NCBI GenBank assembly: GCA_964531285.1
Contig: CAZHDI010000006.1
Location: forward strand, 1-63,777
DNA length: 63,777 nucleotides
Reading direction: 5' to 3'
Source: CAZHDI01 sp964531285
GTDB lineage: Bacteria; Pseudomonadota; Alphaproteobacteria; JAJFIK01
Shown here piece after piece: positions 26,167 through 34,778 of this stretch. How positions within the stretch are numbered: the stretch's first letter is position 1; every line of letters starts with the position of its first letter. The notes under the pieces are model-generated. The model worked only from the letters and a program-made list of their open reading frames with translations. It was not told the DNA's origin and searched no databases. A program made the position numbers and the translations under genes.

Positions 26167-27814
26167 GGAACCTGTTCGTTATCGGATAGCGGCGGTCGCG
26201 CCCGAAATTGCGCGGGCCGATCTTGACCCCCGGGGCGGCCTGCCGGCGCTTGTACTCGGCGATGTATAGCAGATGCTCGATACGTTTCACGAGGGCCCGG
26301 TCATGACCATCGGCGATGACCTCCTCGGTGCCGCGTTCGTCATCCACGAGCGCGCGCAGGATCGCATCGAGCACCGGATAGGGCGGCAGGGAATCCTCGT
26401 CCTTCTGGTCGGCGCGCAGTTCCGCCGTGGGCGGTTTGGAGATGATGCGCTCGGGGATCACCTCGCCCGCCGGACCGAGCGCGCCCTTGGGCACCGCGGT
26501 GTTGCGCCAGCGCGCCAGATCGAACACCTCGGTCTTGTAGAGATCCTTGATCGCGTTGTACCCGCCGCACATGTCGCCATAAAGGGTCGCGTAGCCGACC
26601 GAGACCTCGGATTTGTTGCCGGTGGTCAGCACCATCGGCCCGAACTTGTTCGACAAAGCCATCAGGATGACGCCGCGGATGCGCGATTGAAGGTTTTCCT
26701 CGGTGATATCGGGCGCCCGGTTGCCGAAATGCGGATCCAGGGTCGCGGTGAACGCGTCGACGCTGTCCTCGATCTTCACCGTGTCATAGCGCACGCCGAG
26801 CGCCCGGGCGCAGGCGGCGGCATCCTCCAGGCTGTCCGGGCTGGTGTAGCGCGAGGGCAGCATGATGCACCACACCTTGTCGGGGCCTAGAGCGTCGGCC
26901 GCGATCGCCGCCGAGATGGCGCTGTCGATGCCGCCGGACAGGCCCAGCACCACGCCGGGAAACTTGTTCTTCGCCACATAGTCGCGCAGGCCCATCATGA
27001 CGGCCTGATAGATCGCATCCATGCCGTCCTCGGCCAGATGCTGAACGCCCGGCTGGCAGGTCCATCCCGCCTCGCCCCGGGTCCACTCGGTACGGAGAAG
27101 CGCGTCTTCCCATGAGGGCGCCTGCACCGGAATGCTGAAATCCGGGTTGAGGACGAACGATGTGCCGTCGAACACGAGTTCATCCTGGCCGCCGACCTGA
27201 TTGACATAGGCCAGGGCCAGCCCGCTCTCGCGCACCCGGCCGACGACCTCGTTCATGCGGCGCTCATATTTGCCGTCCTGATAGGGCGAGCCGTTGGGCA
27301 CGAGCAGAAACTCAGCACCCGTCTCTTCGAGGCACTCCACCACGTCGGGGGTCCAGATGTCCTCGCAGATGGGCAAGCCGATGCGCACGCCGCGGATCTC
27401 CACCGGGCCGGGCATGGGCCCCTGGGCAAAAACGCGCTTTTCGTCGAACACGCTGTAATTGGGCAGATCGACCTTGAAGCGCAGGGCCGTGACCGCGCCG
27501 CCATCGAGCACCGCAAGGGCATTATAGAGCCTGCCGTCCTCGACCCAGGGGGTTCCCAGAACCACGGCCGGGCCGCCGTCGGCGGTCTCTGCGGCGAGCG
27601 CGCGGGTCATGGCCATGGCGTCGTCCTGAAGGGCCGGCTTGAGCACCAGATCCTCGGGCGGATAGCCGATCAGGAACAACTCGCTCGTGACCAGGATATC
27701 GGCGCCGTCGGCGGCGGCACGGGCCCGCGCGGCGCGCAGCAACGCGGCGTTGCCGGGGATATCCCCCACGACCGGGTTCAATTGGGCGAGATGAATCGTC
27801 AGGCGGTCTGTCAT
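26150..27814 (-). CDS. nadE: Glutamine-dependent NAD+ synthetase
   Basis: A 554-residue fused enzyme that amidates deamido-NAD using ammonia released from glutamine. The N-terminal nitrilase-type glutaminase (residues 1-260) has the catalytic Glu in SELFLIGYPPEDL, Lys in LRFKVDLPNYSVFDE and Cys in LPICEDIW. The C-terminal synthetase carries the PP-loop GLSGGIDSAISAA, and TTGNKSEVSVGYATLYGD binds substrate. The length fits the fused two-domain form. It heads the string nadE, small membrane protein, gltX, cysS, rarD, with about 160 bp upstream that must hold its promoter. Confidence 0.96.
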   Translation of the reverse strand: MTDRLTIHLAQLNPVVGDIPGNAALLRAARARAAADGADILVTSELFLIGYPPEDLVLKPALQDDAMAMTRALAAETADGGPAVVLGTPWVEDGRLYNALAVLDGGAVTALRFKVDLPNYSVFDEKRVFAQGPMPGPVEIRGVRIGLPICEDIWTPDVVECLEETGAEFLLVPNGSPYQDGKYERRMNEVVGRVRESGLALAYVNQVGGQDELVFDGTSFVLNPDFSIPVQAPSWEDALLRTEWTRGEAGWTCQPGVQHLAEDGMDAIYQAVMMGLRDYVAKNKFPGVVLGLSGGIDSAISAAIAADALGPDKVWCIMLPSRYTSPDSLEDAAACARALGVRYDTVKIEDSVDAFTATLDPHFGNRAPDITEENLQSRIRGVILMALSNKFGPMVLTTGNKSEVSVGYATLYGDMCGGYNAIKDLYKTEVFDLARWRNTAVPKGALGPAGEVIPERIISKPPTAELRADQKDEDSLPPYPVLDAILRALVDDERGTEEVIADGHDRALVKRIEHLLYIAEYKRRQAAPGVKIGPRNFGRDRRYPITNRFRDAAD

Positions 27815-27891
27815 AGACCCTATTTACGGCCCGCACCGCGCCAGGTCCAGACACGCCCACTTGCCGGCCTCACCCCTGGGCAGCGGGCCGC

Positions 27892-27928
27892 AAAGAAAAA
27901 GGGCAGCGCCGCCAAAGCCGCGCTGCCC
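27892..27928 (-). terminator. Terminator of the repeat-protein gene
   Basis: Arms GGGCAGCGC (27901-27909) and GCGCTGCCC (27920-27928) form a 9-bp stem. On the minus strand it is followed by five T, then C and three more T. It lies about 50 bp after the stop of the 27979-29664 gene and separates that gene from nadE. Confidence 0.85.
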
Positions 27929-27941
27929 TCGGTTCAATGCC

Positions 27942-27963
27942 GCCGGACCCGTGCGGGTCCGGC
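27942..27963 (-). repeat. Perfect hairpin downstream of the repeat-protein gene
   Basis: GCCGGACCC (27942-27950) and GGGTCCGGC (27955-27963) surround a four-base GTGC loop. No T run follows, so it is probably an auxiliary RNA-stabilising or termination hairpin placed before the main terminator. Confidence 0.6.
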
Positions 27964-27978
27964 AAATGCCCCTCTGGA

Positions 27979-29664
27979 TCAAGCGAAGGAGAACAGATCC
28001 GGGTCGTAGGCGCCGCCCGGGGGGCTCACATCGGTGTCGATCACGATAATATCCCGGGTGCCGTCGGCGCCCAGACGCTCGATGCGGACGCTGTCGCCCT
28101 GATCGATGGCGTTCATCACCGCAAAGTCGTCGGACATGTCGAGGAGATCCAACAGTTCGTCCTCGGTCAGGGTCGGGCCGAACCCGCCGCCAGCCGGCGT
28201 GGCAATATCGCCGGTCCCGTCAGGATCGCCGAAGATGAACTCGTCCAGCGAGTTGGCCGGGTTGGTAACCCCAGCCTCAAGGGCGTCGATCGCCTTGACC
28301 ACGTCAGTGCCGCAGAAGATCGCGATGTCGAACGCGCCGGTCGAACTGTTGTTGATCTTCACCGCGAAGCTGTCGATTTCCAGACCCAGCAATTCGACAC
28401 GCATATCGTCCGGATCGATCCCCGCCGTCAGCAGGGCTTCGAGTTCCTCCTGGCTGTCGATCGCCCCGTCGGTCACGATATCGCCGATCGGATTGTCGCC
28501 GGTCACCGTGACCGACTCGCTGTTGTCGAGATCAATGATGCCGAGCGTGTTCTGATCGTCGCCGATATTGACGTCCGTGGCGAGGTTCTGGATCGCCACT
28601 TCGGTGCCCGGACCGGCCAGCGTCAGCACATCGATGGTGCCTTCGTGGTTAAAGGCCAGCGTGTAGCTTGTCTTCGTGATGGAGATCAGTTCGACATTAT
28701 CAATGCCGGGGTCGCGCTCTTCGTCGAACACCGCACCGCCGTCGCCGTCGATCATTTCCTTCAGGACCTGCTCGATGTCGTCATCGTCGTCATCGCGGTC
28801 GAAGTTCAGATTGGCCGCGCCGGAGACAAGCTCACTGCGCAAATTGAACGTGCCGCTAAGGTCCAGCATGTTGAGGCTGAACAGGTAGAAATCGTCCGGC
28901 GCGTCGTACTGAACCGCCTCGGCCTCATCGTCATTGATGTTCATGATCGGCTCGGGGAACAGATCATTGCCTTCGGCGACTTCATTCCCACCGAGGAGCG
29001 GACGGGCGAACGTGAGGATGGCCTCGAGGACCGTCTCGACGATGGTGTCGAACGCTTCGAGGGCTTCCTCGGACATCTCACCGAGTTGCGCGCGGAACGC
29101 GTCGAATTGCACAATGAAATCACCGAGCCCGGCCAGGATCTGGTCAAGCGGCAGGTTGCCAAGCAGGCCGCCAAGATCGCCCAGACCGCCCTGCTGTTCG
29201 TTGTTGAACTGCGGGCCCTGCTGGATGAGCAGTTGCTGGGTCTGCTCGATCTGAAGTTCCGCCTGCTGCTCCATGCTGTTGAGCTGGAACATCATCAACT
29301 GCGGGCTGAGATTGCCCAGATTGATGAGCTGCCCGATCTGACCGAACAGATCGCTCAGGAGATCGAAGATACCCTGGAACGGGCCGAGCGGGCCGAGACC
29401 GGAGAAGAGATCGTCCAAGGGCGACGGCTGCGGTTCGCCCCCCCAACCCGTGCTGTAGGTCTGCGCTCCCAGATTACTGCCCCAGGACGTGCCATAGGTC
29501 TGCTGACCGAAGCCGCCACCGTAGCCGGTATTGTAGGTCTGCTGACCCAAGCCGCTGCCGTAGCCGGTGTTGTAGGTCTGCGAGCCGGTGTTGCTGCCCC
29601 AGCCCGTGCCGAAGGTCTGTTGGCCGAGGCCTTTGCCCCAGGACGTCCCGTATGAAGTGCCCAT
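27979..29664 (-). CDS. Unsignalled secreted-type protein with five 13-residue Gly/Trp/Tyr/Gln repeats
   Basis: A 561-residue acidic protein of unknown family. ATG at 29664 is chosen because GGGATGGGAAG lies just upstream. There is no signal peptide. Residues 6-70 are five perfect-length repeats of the pattern GT[SG][WY]GxxxGxQTY. A Gln/Leu/Gly-rich helical region follows (MMFQLNSMEQQAELQIEQTQ), then an acidic helical part and several beta-rich stretches with Asp runs (NFDRDDDDDDIEQV) that could bind calcium. It ends in DPDLFSFA, like the RTX protein 2 tail DLFCYGFA. A type I secreted surface or matrix protein is an inference; no close relative is recognised. Confidence 0.75.
   Translation of the reverse strand: MGTSYGTSWGKGLGQQTFGTGWGSNTGSQTYNTGYGSGLGQQTYNTGYGGGFGQQTYGTSWGSNLGAQTYSTGWGGEPQPSPLDDLFSGLGPLGPFQGIFDLLSDLFGQIGQLINLGNLSPQLMMFQLNSMEQQAELQIEQTQQLLIQQGPQFNNEQQGGLGDLGGLLGNLPLDQILAGLGDFIVQFDAFRAQLGEMSEEALEAFDTIVETVLEAILTFARPLLGGNEVAEGNDLFPEPIMNINDDEAEAVQYDAPDDFYLFSLNMLDLSGTFNLRSELVSGAANLNFDRDDDDDDIEQVLKEMIDGDGGAVFDEERDPGIDNVELISITKTSYTLAFNHEGTIDVLTLAGPGTEVAIQNLATDVNIGDDQNTLGIIDLDNSESVTVTGDNPIGDIVTDGAIDSQEELEALLTAGIDPDDMRVELLGLEIDSFAVKINNSSTGAFDIAIFCGTDVVKAIDALEAGVTNPANSLDEFIFGDPDGTGDIATPAGGGFGPTLTEDELLDLLDMSDDFAVMNAIDQGDSVRIERLGADGTRDIIVIDTDVSPPGGAYDPDLFSFA
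29455..29649 (-). repeat. Five tandem 39-bp repeats
   Basis: 195 bp, five contiguous 39-bp units, encode the 13-residue repeats GTSWGKGLGQQTF, GTGWGSNTGSQTY, NTGYGSGLGQQTY, NTGYGGGFGQQTY and GTSWGSNLGAQTY; a sixth begins STGWGG. Trp and Tyr alternate at the aromatic position and QT[YF] closes each unit. The composition resembles adhesive or amyloid-forming Gly/aromatic/Gln repeats. The number of units may vary between strains. Confidence 0.9.
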
Positions 29665-29934
29665 TGCTTCCCATCCCCGTCTGACTTGGCCACCTGCCCC
29701 GCGTCGGGGCCGAACAACCACGAACAAAATCACCTTGGGCAGCCTGCAACCGCCCGGGGACAGAGTTACCGCATGAAATGGTTAACGAACAGACAGCAGA
29801 TGACTTTTCCGGGACTCTTTTGTCGGAAATTCAGCCGCCCATTAGGCTCAGCCGGTTACCCCCATTGGAATGAGGGTGCGTCATACCGGGAAACGCGAAA
29901 AATGGTCCGGATTGGATATTTCCAGACCGGGTAA

Positions 29935-31056
29935 TCAGGCCGCGGCGCGAATCACATCGCACACGCGGTCGACCTGATCGTCCGTCAGATAGGGGTGCAT
30001 GGGCAGGGACAGAATATGGTCGGCCAGCCATTCGGTGTTGGCCAGCCCATCCGCCGGCGCATGGGCCTCGAACGCCCCCATCTTGTGGCAGGGCACGGCG
30101 TAGTACACGGCTGACGGAATGTCGGCGGCCTTGAGCGCATCCTGAACCCGGGCCCGGTCTTCGACGCACACGGAGTAAAGCCCCCAGGACGGCTGCACAT
30201 CCGCCGGGCGGGCCGGCAGATCAATGACATCGCGCAAGTTGGCATCATAGCGCGCGGCAAGCCGGGTCTTGGCCTTCACCTCATCGTCGAAGATCTCAAG
30301 CTTCTCCAGCACGATGGCCGCCTGCATGCTGTCCATGCGCCCGTTCAGCCCGACCCGGACCGACACCCGGCGATGTTCGTCAGTGCCGTGCCAGCGGATC
30401 GAGCGCCAGATTTCGCCGCGCTCCTTACTGTCCGCAAACAGAGCGCCGCCATCGCCATAACAGCCGAGGGATTTAGCGGGGAAGAAACTGGTGCTGGACA
30501 TCGGCGCCAGCGTACCGACCGCCCGGTTGCCGACCCGCCCGCCGTAACTCTGCGCGGCGTCGGCCATGACATCCATGTCCCAGTCGGCGGCAATCGCCCC
30601 GATACGCGCATAGTCCGCGGGCAGACCGAACAGATCCACGGGAATCACCATGCGCGGCTTCAGGCGGCCCTCGTCCGCGACCGTCTGTATGCGCTGTTTC
30701 AAATCCTCCGCATCCATGTTGAAGCTGCGCCGGTCGACATCGACAAAGACCGGTTCGGCGCCGAGCATCAGCACGGCGTTGACGGTTGCATTATAGGTAA
30801 AGGAGGGCACGAACACCGCGTCCCCCGGGCCCACGCCCTCGGCCATCATGGCAATGACCAGGGAGTCTGTGCCGCTTGCGACCGCCACAACATCTGCCGC
30901 GCCGCAATGGGCCGCGAGCCGTTCCTCAAGTTCGTCGATCTCGGGGCCGTTGATATAGCGGCCATGATCCAGCACCGCCATCAGCCGGGCTTCGATCCGC
31001 TCACGGATGCGGGCCTGCTGGGCTTTGAGATCGATAAAGGCAATGGGATCGGTCAT
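29935..31056 (-). CDS. DegT/DnrJ/EryC1/StrS sugar aminotransferase (GnnB/WbpE-like)
   Basis: A 373-residue PLP-dependent aminotransferase that converts a nucleotide 3-keto-sugar to the amino sugar. Cofactor and fold motifs are VASGTDSLVIAM, PSFTYNATVNAVLMLGAEPV, DAAQSYGGRVGN and STSFFPAKSLGCYGDGGA, where the Lys is the Schiff-base residue. The N-terminal IDLKAQQARIRERIEARL matches the WbpE/GnnB group. It lies 132 bp downstream of a Gfo/Idh/MocA dehydrogenase on the same strand, the pairing that makes UDP-2,3-diamino sugars for lipid A (GnnA/GnnB) or for O-antigen (WbpB/WbpE). Which of the two is not decided by sequence alone. Confidence 0.88.
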   Translation of the reverse strand: MTDPIAFIDLKAQQARIRERIEARLMAVLDHGRYINGPEIDELEERLAAHCGAADVVAVASGTDSLVIAMMAEGVGPGDAVFVPSFTYNATVNAVLMLGAEPVFVDVDRRSFNMDAEDLKQRIQTVADEGRLKPRMVIPVDLFGLPADYARIGAIAADWDMDVMADAAQSYGGRVGNRAVGTLAPMSSTSFFPAKSLGCYGDGGALFADSKERGEIWRSIRWHGTDEHRRVSVRVGLNGRMDSMQAAIVLEKLEIFDDEVKAKTRLAARYDANLRDVIDLPARPADVQPSWGLYSVCVEDRARVQDALKAADIPSAVYYAVPCHKMGAFEAHAPADGLANTEWLADHILSLPMHPYLTDDQVDRVCDVIRAAA

Positions 31057-31188
31057 GGTCGGGTCGGTCTTTCCTGGTCAAGCCCGCCCGGACGGCAGGG
31101 CCAAGGCTGCCGCCACCGGCATTTGGACCGATGGCGGACGATCGAAACAAGAGCGCGGATGGATTGGGATGGTCCGGAGCCGGCCGGA

Positions 31189-32169
31189 TCAGGCGATCAT
31201 CGCGTCGCGCGCATTCTCACACGGTCCGTGGGCCTTCGTGATGGCCAGCGCCGTCGCGACCGCTTCACCGGCCTGATCGGCATTAACGATCGGCTCGCCG
31301 CCGCCCTGCACGCACGCGATGAAATGCGCCACGCCATAGCCCAGCGGATCGGACGCCACCGACGGCTTGCCGTCGACCTCTTCGCCGCCGAAGGCCGAGT
31401 TCAGCCGGGCCGGCGTCGTATTCGTCAGGGTCCGGTTCACAAAGTCGATGAAGATCTCGCCATCGTCATAGACCAGGCGCATGGAGCGTTCCTTGGCCTC
31501 GGCATTGCGGCTGGCGAACAGGCGCACTTCGGCGCCGTTCTCGAAGCTCAGATCGGCCGTGACCTCATCGGCCAGGGTGCCGTGAACGAAAGCGGCGTCC
31601 GAGCGCACGGTGCGGACCGGGCTCGGCACCACCTGATGCACCAGATCGATATCGTGGATCATCAGATCCATCACCACGCTGACATCCATGCAGCGGCCCG
31701 AAAACGGTCCGGCGCGGCGGCATTCGACATAAACCGGCTGCTTGTCGCGCGCCAATACGCCAAAATCGGCAAACACATAGCGCTCCTGGTGGCCGACCTG
31801 GAGCACCAGACCCCGGCGGCGGGCCAGAGCGGCCAATTCCTCGGCATGGTCAGTGCGCAGCGCGATCGGCTTTTCGACCAGACAATGCACATCGGCATCG
31901 AGCACCTGACGCGCCAGGCGGTAATGGGTCGCCGCCGGCGTCGTGATGGACACCGCGTCGACTTGGCTCAGCACCGCGGCGATATCCGTCTCCGCGCGCG
32001 CGCCATGGCGTTCGGCCACCGCCTCTGCCCTGGCCCGGTCGATATCGACCACGGCAACAAGCTCAGCTTCGGCGGACGCCGCGTATTTGGCCGCATGAAA
32101 GCCGCCGAAAACCCCCGCCCCGATGACCGCAACACGCAGCGGCCGCTCCGTCTTAATCTTGATGAACAC
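31189..32169 (-). CDS. Gfo/Idh/MocA-family nucleotide-sugar dehydrogenase (GnnA-like)
   Basis: A 326-residue NAD(P)-dependent oxidoreductase. Residues about 10-130 are a Rossmann domain (RVAVIGAGVFGGFHAAKY), followed by the family's EKPI motif (VHCLVEKPIALR) and the C-terminal beta-sheet domain with DLMIHDIDLVHQ. Start is GTG at 32169. Together with the following aminotransferase it would oxidise C3 of a UDP-amino sugar and supply the 3-keto substrate. GnnA is about this length and is known from Alphaproteobacteria that make diaminoglucose lipid A. The divergent gene starts 278 bp away. Confidence 0.85.
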   Translation of the reverse strand: MFIKIKTERPLRVAVIGAGVFGGFHAAKYAASAEAELVAVVDIDRARAEAVAERHGARAETDIAAVLSQVDAVSITTPAATHYRLARQVLDADVHCLVEKPIALRTDHAEELAALARRRGLVLQVGHQERYVFADFGVLARDKQPVYVECRRAGPFSGRCMDVSVVMDLMIHDIDLVHQVVPSPVRTVRSDAAFVHGTLADEVTADLSFENGAEVRLFASRNAEAKERSMRLVYDDGEIFIDFVNRTLTNTTPARLNSAFGGEEVDGKPSVASDPLGYGVAHFIACVQGGGEPIVNADQAGEAVATALAITKAHGPCENARDAMIA

Positions 32170-32446
32170 TGCTTTTTTGCCCTCTGCCCGACTTTTCCGA
32201 CCAAAAGTCCGCGGCCCGTGTCAGCCGGCGCGCCCCTTTGCGTTCAAGAGGCCGCCCGCCCAGATCCACACAATCGATTGGCCCCGCCCCCGCGAGACAG
32301 CCGCTTTGCGGCACGGCATACTGGCCACAGGTCGCCCCATGGCTGCAACTCAACTAATATTGCCGATTGTTACAGGCCTATCGGAACGAAAAAATGCGCT
32401 GTGCCAACCGCTTAGCCGGCGCCTACCAACCGGAGGAGATACCCGC

Positions 32447-33472
32447 GTGCCAGCCCTGACCAGCCGTGAAATCCGCTTCAAAAGCCGCCCCGCCGGCATG
32501 CCTGAGGACAGCAATTTCGAGCTTGCCACCGTCACCATCCGCGAACCGGGCCCCGGCGAGGTCCAGGTGCGCAATATCTGGATGTCGGTCGACCCCTATA
32601 TGCGCGGGCGCATGAGCGACCGGGCCAGCTATGTGGACGGCTTTCAGATCGGGGCTCCGCTCAGCGGCGGCGCGATCGGTCAGGTCGTCGCCTCGAACCA
32701 TCCGGACTTCCAGACCGGCGATTATGTGAACAACATGTTCGGCTGGCAGGAAGCCTTCGTGTCCGACGGCACGGGGCTGGGCAAGGTGGACCCCGCCATC
32801 GCGCCGATCCAGGCCTATCTGGGCGCGCTCGGCATGCCGGGCCTGACGGCGTTTGCGGGTTTGGAGATGATCGGCCAGCCCAAGGAGGGCGAGACCGTGT
32901 TCGTATCGGCCGCCTCCGGGGCGGTGGGCATGGTGGTCTGCCAGATCGCGCGGAATATGGGCTGCCGGGTCGTCGGCACGGCGGGCTCGGACGAGAAATG
33001 CCAGTGGCTGCTCGATGAGCTCAAGATCGATGCGGCGATCAACTACAAGACCTGCGGCAAGCTGGAGACGGCCGTCGCGGCGGCGTGCCCCAAGGGCGTG
33101 GATGTGTATTTCGACAATGTCGGCGGCGAGCATCTGGTGGCCGCGCTCAATCTCGCCAATCCGTTCGCCCGGATGCCGATTTGCGGGATGATCGCTCAAT
33201 ACAACGACACGACGCCGCCCGCCGGCCCGTCGAACATCATCCTCACGGTCCCCAAACGCATCCGGATCCAGGGGTTCATCGTCTCGGACCATCTGGATCT
33301 GACGCCGGTGTTCATCCAGAAGATGGGCCAATGGATCGGTGAAGGCCGGATGACCTGGAAAGAAACCGTGGTCGAGGGCATCGAGAATGCGCCGCAGGCG
33401 TTCCGGGGCCTCTTCACCGGCGACAATTTCGGCAAGATGCTGGTCAAGATCGGTCCCGATCCGGCGGTCTGA
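32447..33472 (+). CDS. Zinc-free NADP-dependent medium-chain oxidoreductase (CurA/PTGR-like)
   Basis: A 341-residue protein of the leukotriene B4 dehydrogenase / CurA group of the MDR superfamily, which reduces alkenal or alkenone double bonds. GTG at 32447 is chosen because GGAGGAG lies 8 nt upstream. Motifs: VDPYMRGRMSDRASY near the N-terminus, PGLTAFAGLEMIGQPKEGE, the nucleotide-binding VSAASGAVGMVVCQIAR and VDVYFDNVGGEHL. The zinc-binding cysteine loop of alcohol dehydrogenases is absent. Probable role is detoxification of reactive carbonyls. It is monocistronic and ends before a terminator. Confidence 0.92.
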   Translation: MPALTSREIRFKSRPAGMPEDSNFELATVTIREPGPGEVQVRNIWMSVDPYMRGRMSDRASYVDGFQIGAPLSGGAIGQVVASNHPDFQTGDYVNNMFGWQEAFVSDGTGLGKVDPAIAPIQAYLGALGMPGLTAFAGLEMIGQPKEGETVFVSAASGAVGMVVCQIARNMGCRVVGTAGSDEKCQWLLDELKIDAAINYKTCGKLETAVAAACPKGVDVYFDNVGGEHLVAALNLANPFARMPICGMIAQYNDTTPPAGPSNIILTVPKRIRIQGFIVSDHLDLTPVFIQKMGQWIGEGRMTWKETVVEGIENAPQAFRGLFTGDNFGKMLVKIGPDPAV

Positions 33473-33624
33473 CCCGGCGATCGCGGGCGGCCCCGCGCCT
33501 CTTCCGGGCGAGCCCACCCGCGTCAGGCGAGCGTCCGCCTTTTTCGTTGCAGGGTGAGTCGCTGCTCTGCCATGATGCCGCGGGCGCGCGGGGACCCTGT
33601 TTCCATCGACAGTGCAATCGTGTG

Positions 33625-33649
33625 CGGCGCCGGTTTGCGGCGCCGTTTT
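33625..33649 (+). terminator. Terminator downstream of the MDR gene
   Basis: Two copies of the self-complementary octamer CGGCGCCG (33625-33632 and 33638-33645) flank GTTTG and are followed by TTTT. It lies about 150 bp after the stop. A weaker hairpin with a T run lies nearer, at 33525-33544 (AGGCG/CGCCT). Confidence 0.8.
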
Positions 33650-33730
33650 CATGATTGGCGAATGGTCTGGCCGTAGGGTGCGCGCCCACGATGCGGTGCA
33701 GTCCACACACCAACGAGCCGGGAGCGGTCG

Positions 33731-34597
33731 ATGGCCAACATCATCATGGACTATTACGACAATCTGACCCGATTGCGGGGCTTCCAAAAGGCGCCGGTGC
33801 GCACCGTGGTCAACGCGGTGAATTACCAGGTCATGAAGTTGCAAAAGCGCGCCAGCGTGATCGAACTGGATTACGGCGGCGCGCCGTTCCGGCTGAAGAT
33901 CGAGCCGCGCCAGCGCCATATGGGCTCCGCCGGTATCTTCCTCCAGCGCGAATATTACGAACCGCTGCTCGAATACGGCCACCAGCTCATGAAGCCGGGC
34001 GATGTGGTGATCGACGGCGGCGCCAATCAGGGCACCTTCACCTGTGCGTTCGGCGCCAAGGTCGGACCGCAGGGCCGGGTCATCGCGTTCGAGCCCTTCG
34101 ACTGGCTGTGCGACGTGATCCAGACCAATGTCACCATCAACGGCTTCGACCGGTCCTGCATCGTCAAGAACTTCGCCGTCTCCGACGAGGTGGGCGAAGC
34201 GGTGATCGACAACAGCCTCGGGCCGATCTCCGCCAGCATCACCCGGGATTTTTCCGCTGAAGCGGCCACCACCGACAAGCAGACGATCCGGACCACGACC
34301 ATCGATGCGGTGATGGCCGAGGAAGGCCTGGAGCGGCTCGACTTCGTGAAGCTCGATGTGGAAGGCGCGGAACTCAAGGCGCTGCAAGGCGCCAAGGGCT
34401 CCATCGAACGCCATAAGCCGGTGATCTGTGTCGAGGCCGGCGAAACGGATGAGTTCGGTGAGATCCGCGATTACATCCAGCAGTTCGACTACCGCATGAA
34501 CGTGTTCGACGACACTGGCGTGTTCCAGGCCGTCGAGGAGGTCACCCCGCCGCTGGCGAATGTGTTCTTCTCACCGCGCGATTACAGCCTGCGCTGA
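33731..34597 (+). CDS. FkbM-family SAM-dependent methyltransferase
   Basis: A 288-residue protein. The FkbM core lies at residues about 90-250: GDVVIDGGANQGTFTCAFGA (SAM loop), RVIAFEPFDWLCDVIQTNV, TIDAVMAEEGLERLDFVKLD and VEGAELKALQGA. FkbM enzymes O-methylate sugars or other small hydroxyl groups, often in surface polysaccharide or natural-product loci. The first 80 residues are specific to this subgroup. It stands between its own terminator and the upstream one, so it is probably a single-gene unit; a role in surface glycan modification near the sugar genes is only suggestive. Confidence 0.9.
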   Translation: MANIIMDYYDNLTRLRGFQKAPVRTVVNAVNYQVMKLQKRASVIELDYGGAPFRLKIEPRQRHMGSAGIFLQREYYEPLLEYGHQLMKPGDVVIDGGANQGTFTCAFGAKVGPQGRVIAFEPFDWLCDVIQTNVTINGFDRSCIVKNFAVSDEVGEAVIDNSLGPISASITRDFSAEAATTDKQTIRTTTIDAVMAEEGLERLDFVKLDVEGAELKALQGAKGSIERHKPVICVEAGETDEFGEIRDYIQQFDYRMNVFDDTGVFQAVEEVTPPLANVFFSPRDYSLR

Positions 34598-34626
34598 CGA
34601 TCCGGACAGCGACATAGTGCATCGAG

Positions 34627-34660
34627 AACCCGGCCCGGCGCCCCGCCCGGCCGGGTTTTT
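34627..34660 (+). terminator. Terminator of the FkbM gene
   Basis: Arms AACCCGGCC (34627-34635) and GGCCGGGTT (34649-34657) are followed by a T run with CTTT, 30 bp after the stop. Confidence 0.85.
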
Positions 34661-34700
34661 CTTTCTGCCGCGCATCGCCCCGGCACCGGCCCGCTCCAAC

Positions 34701-34725
34701 CCGTGCATAAGATCCGTGCATAAGA
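34701..34725. repeat. Short direct repeat, period 13
   Basis: CCGTGCATAAGA occurs at 34701-34712 and again at 34714-34725, between the facing terminators of the FkbM and TonB-receptor genes. It may be replication slippage; no function is claimed. Confidence 0.7.
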
Positions 34726-34752
34726 AAAGGCCGGCCCGATAGGGCCGGCCTT
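34723..34752 (-). terminator. Terminator of TonB receptor 1
   Basis: Arms AAGGCCGGCCC (34727-34737) and GGGCCGGCCTT (34742-34752) with a four-base loop; on the minus strand the stem leads into TTTTCTTA. It lies 27 bp after the receptor's stop codon. Confidence 0.9.
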
Positions 34753-34778
34753 CGCCGTCATGGGACGGGATCCGATGA

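Noticed and set aside
29455..29649. CRISPR-like regular repeats
   Set aside because: The 39-bp units are contiguous without spacers and translate in frame into protein repeats.
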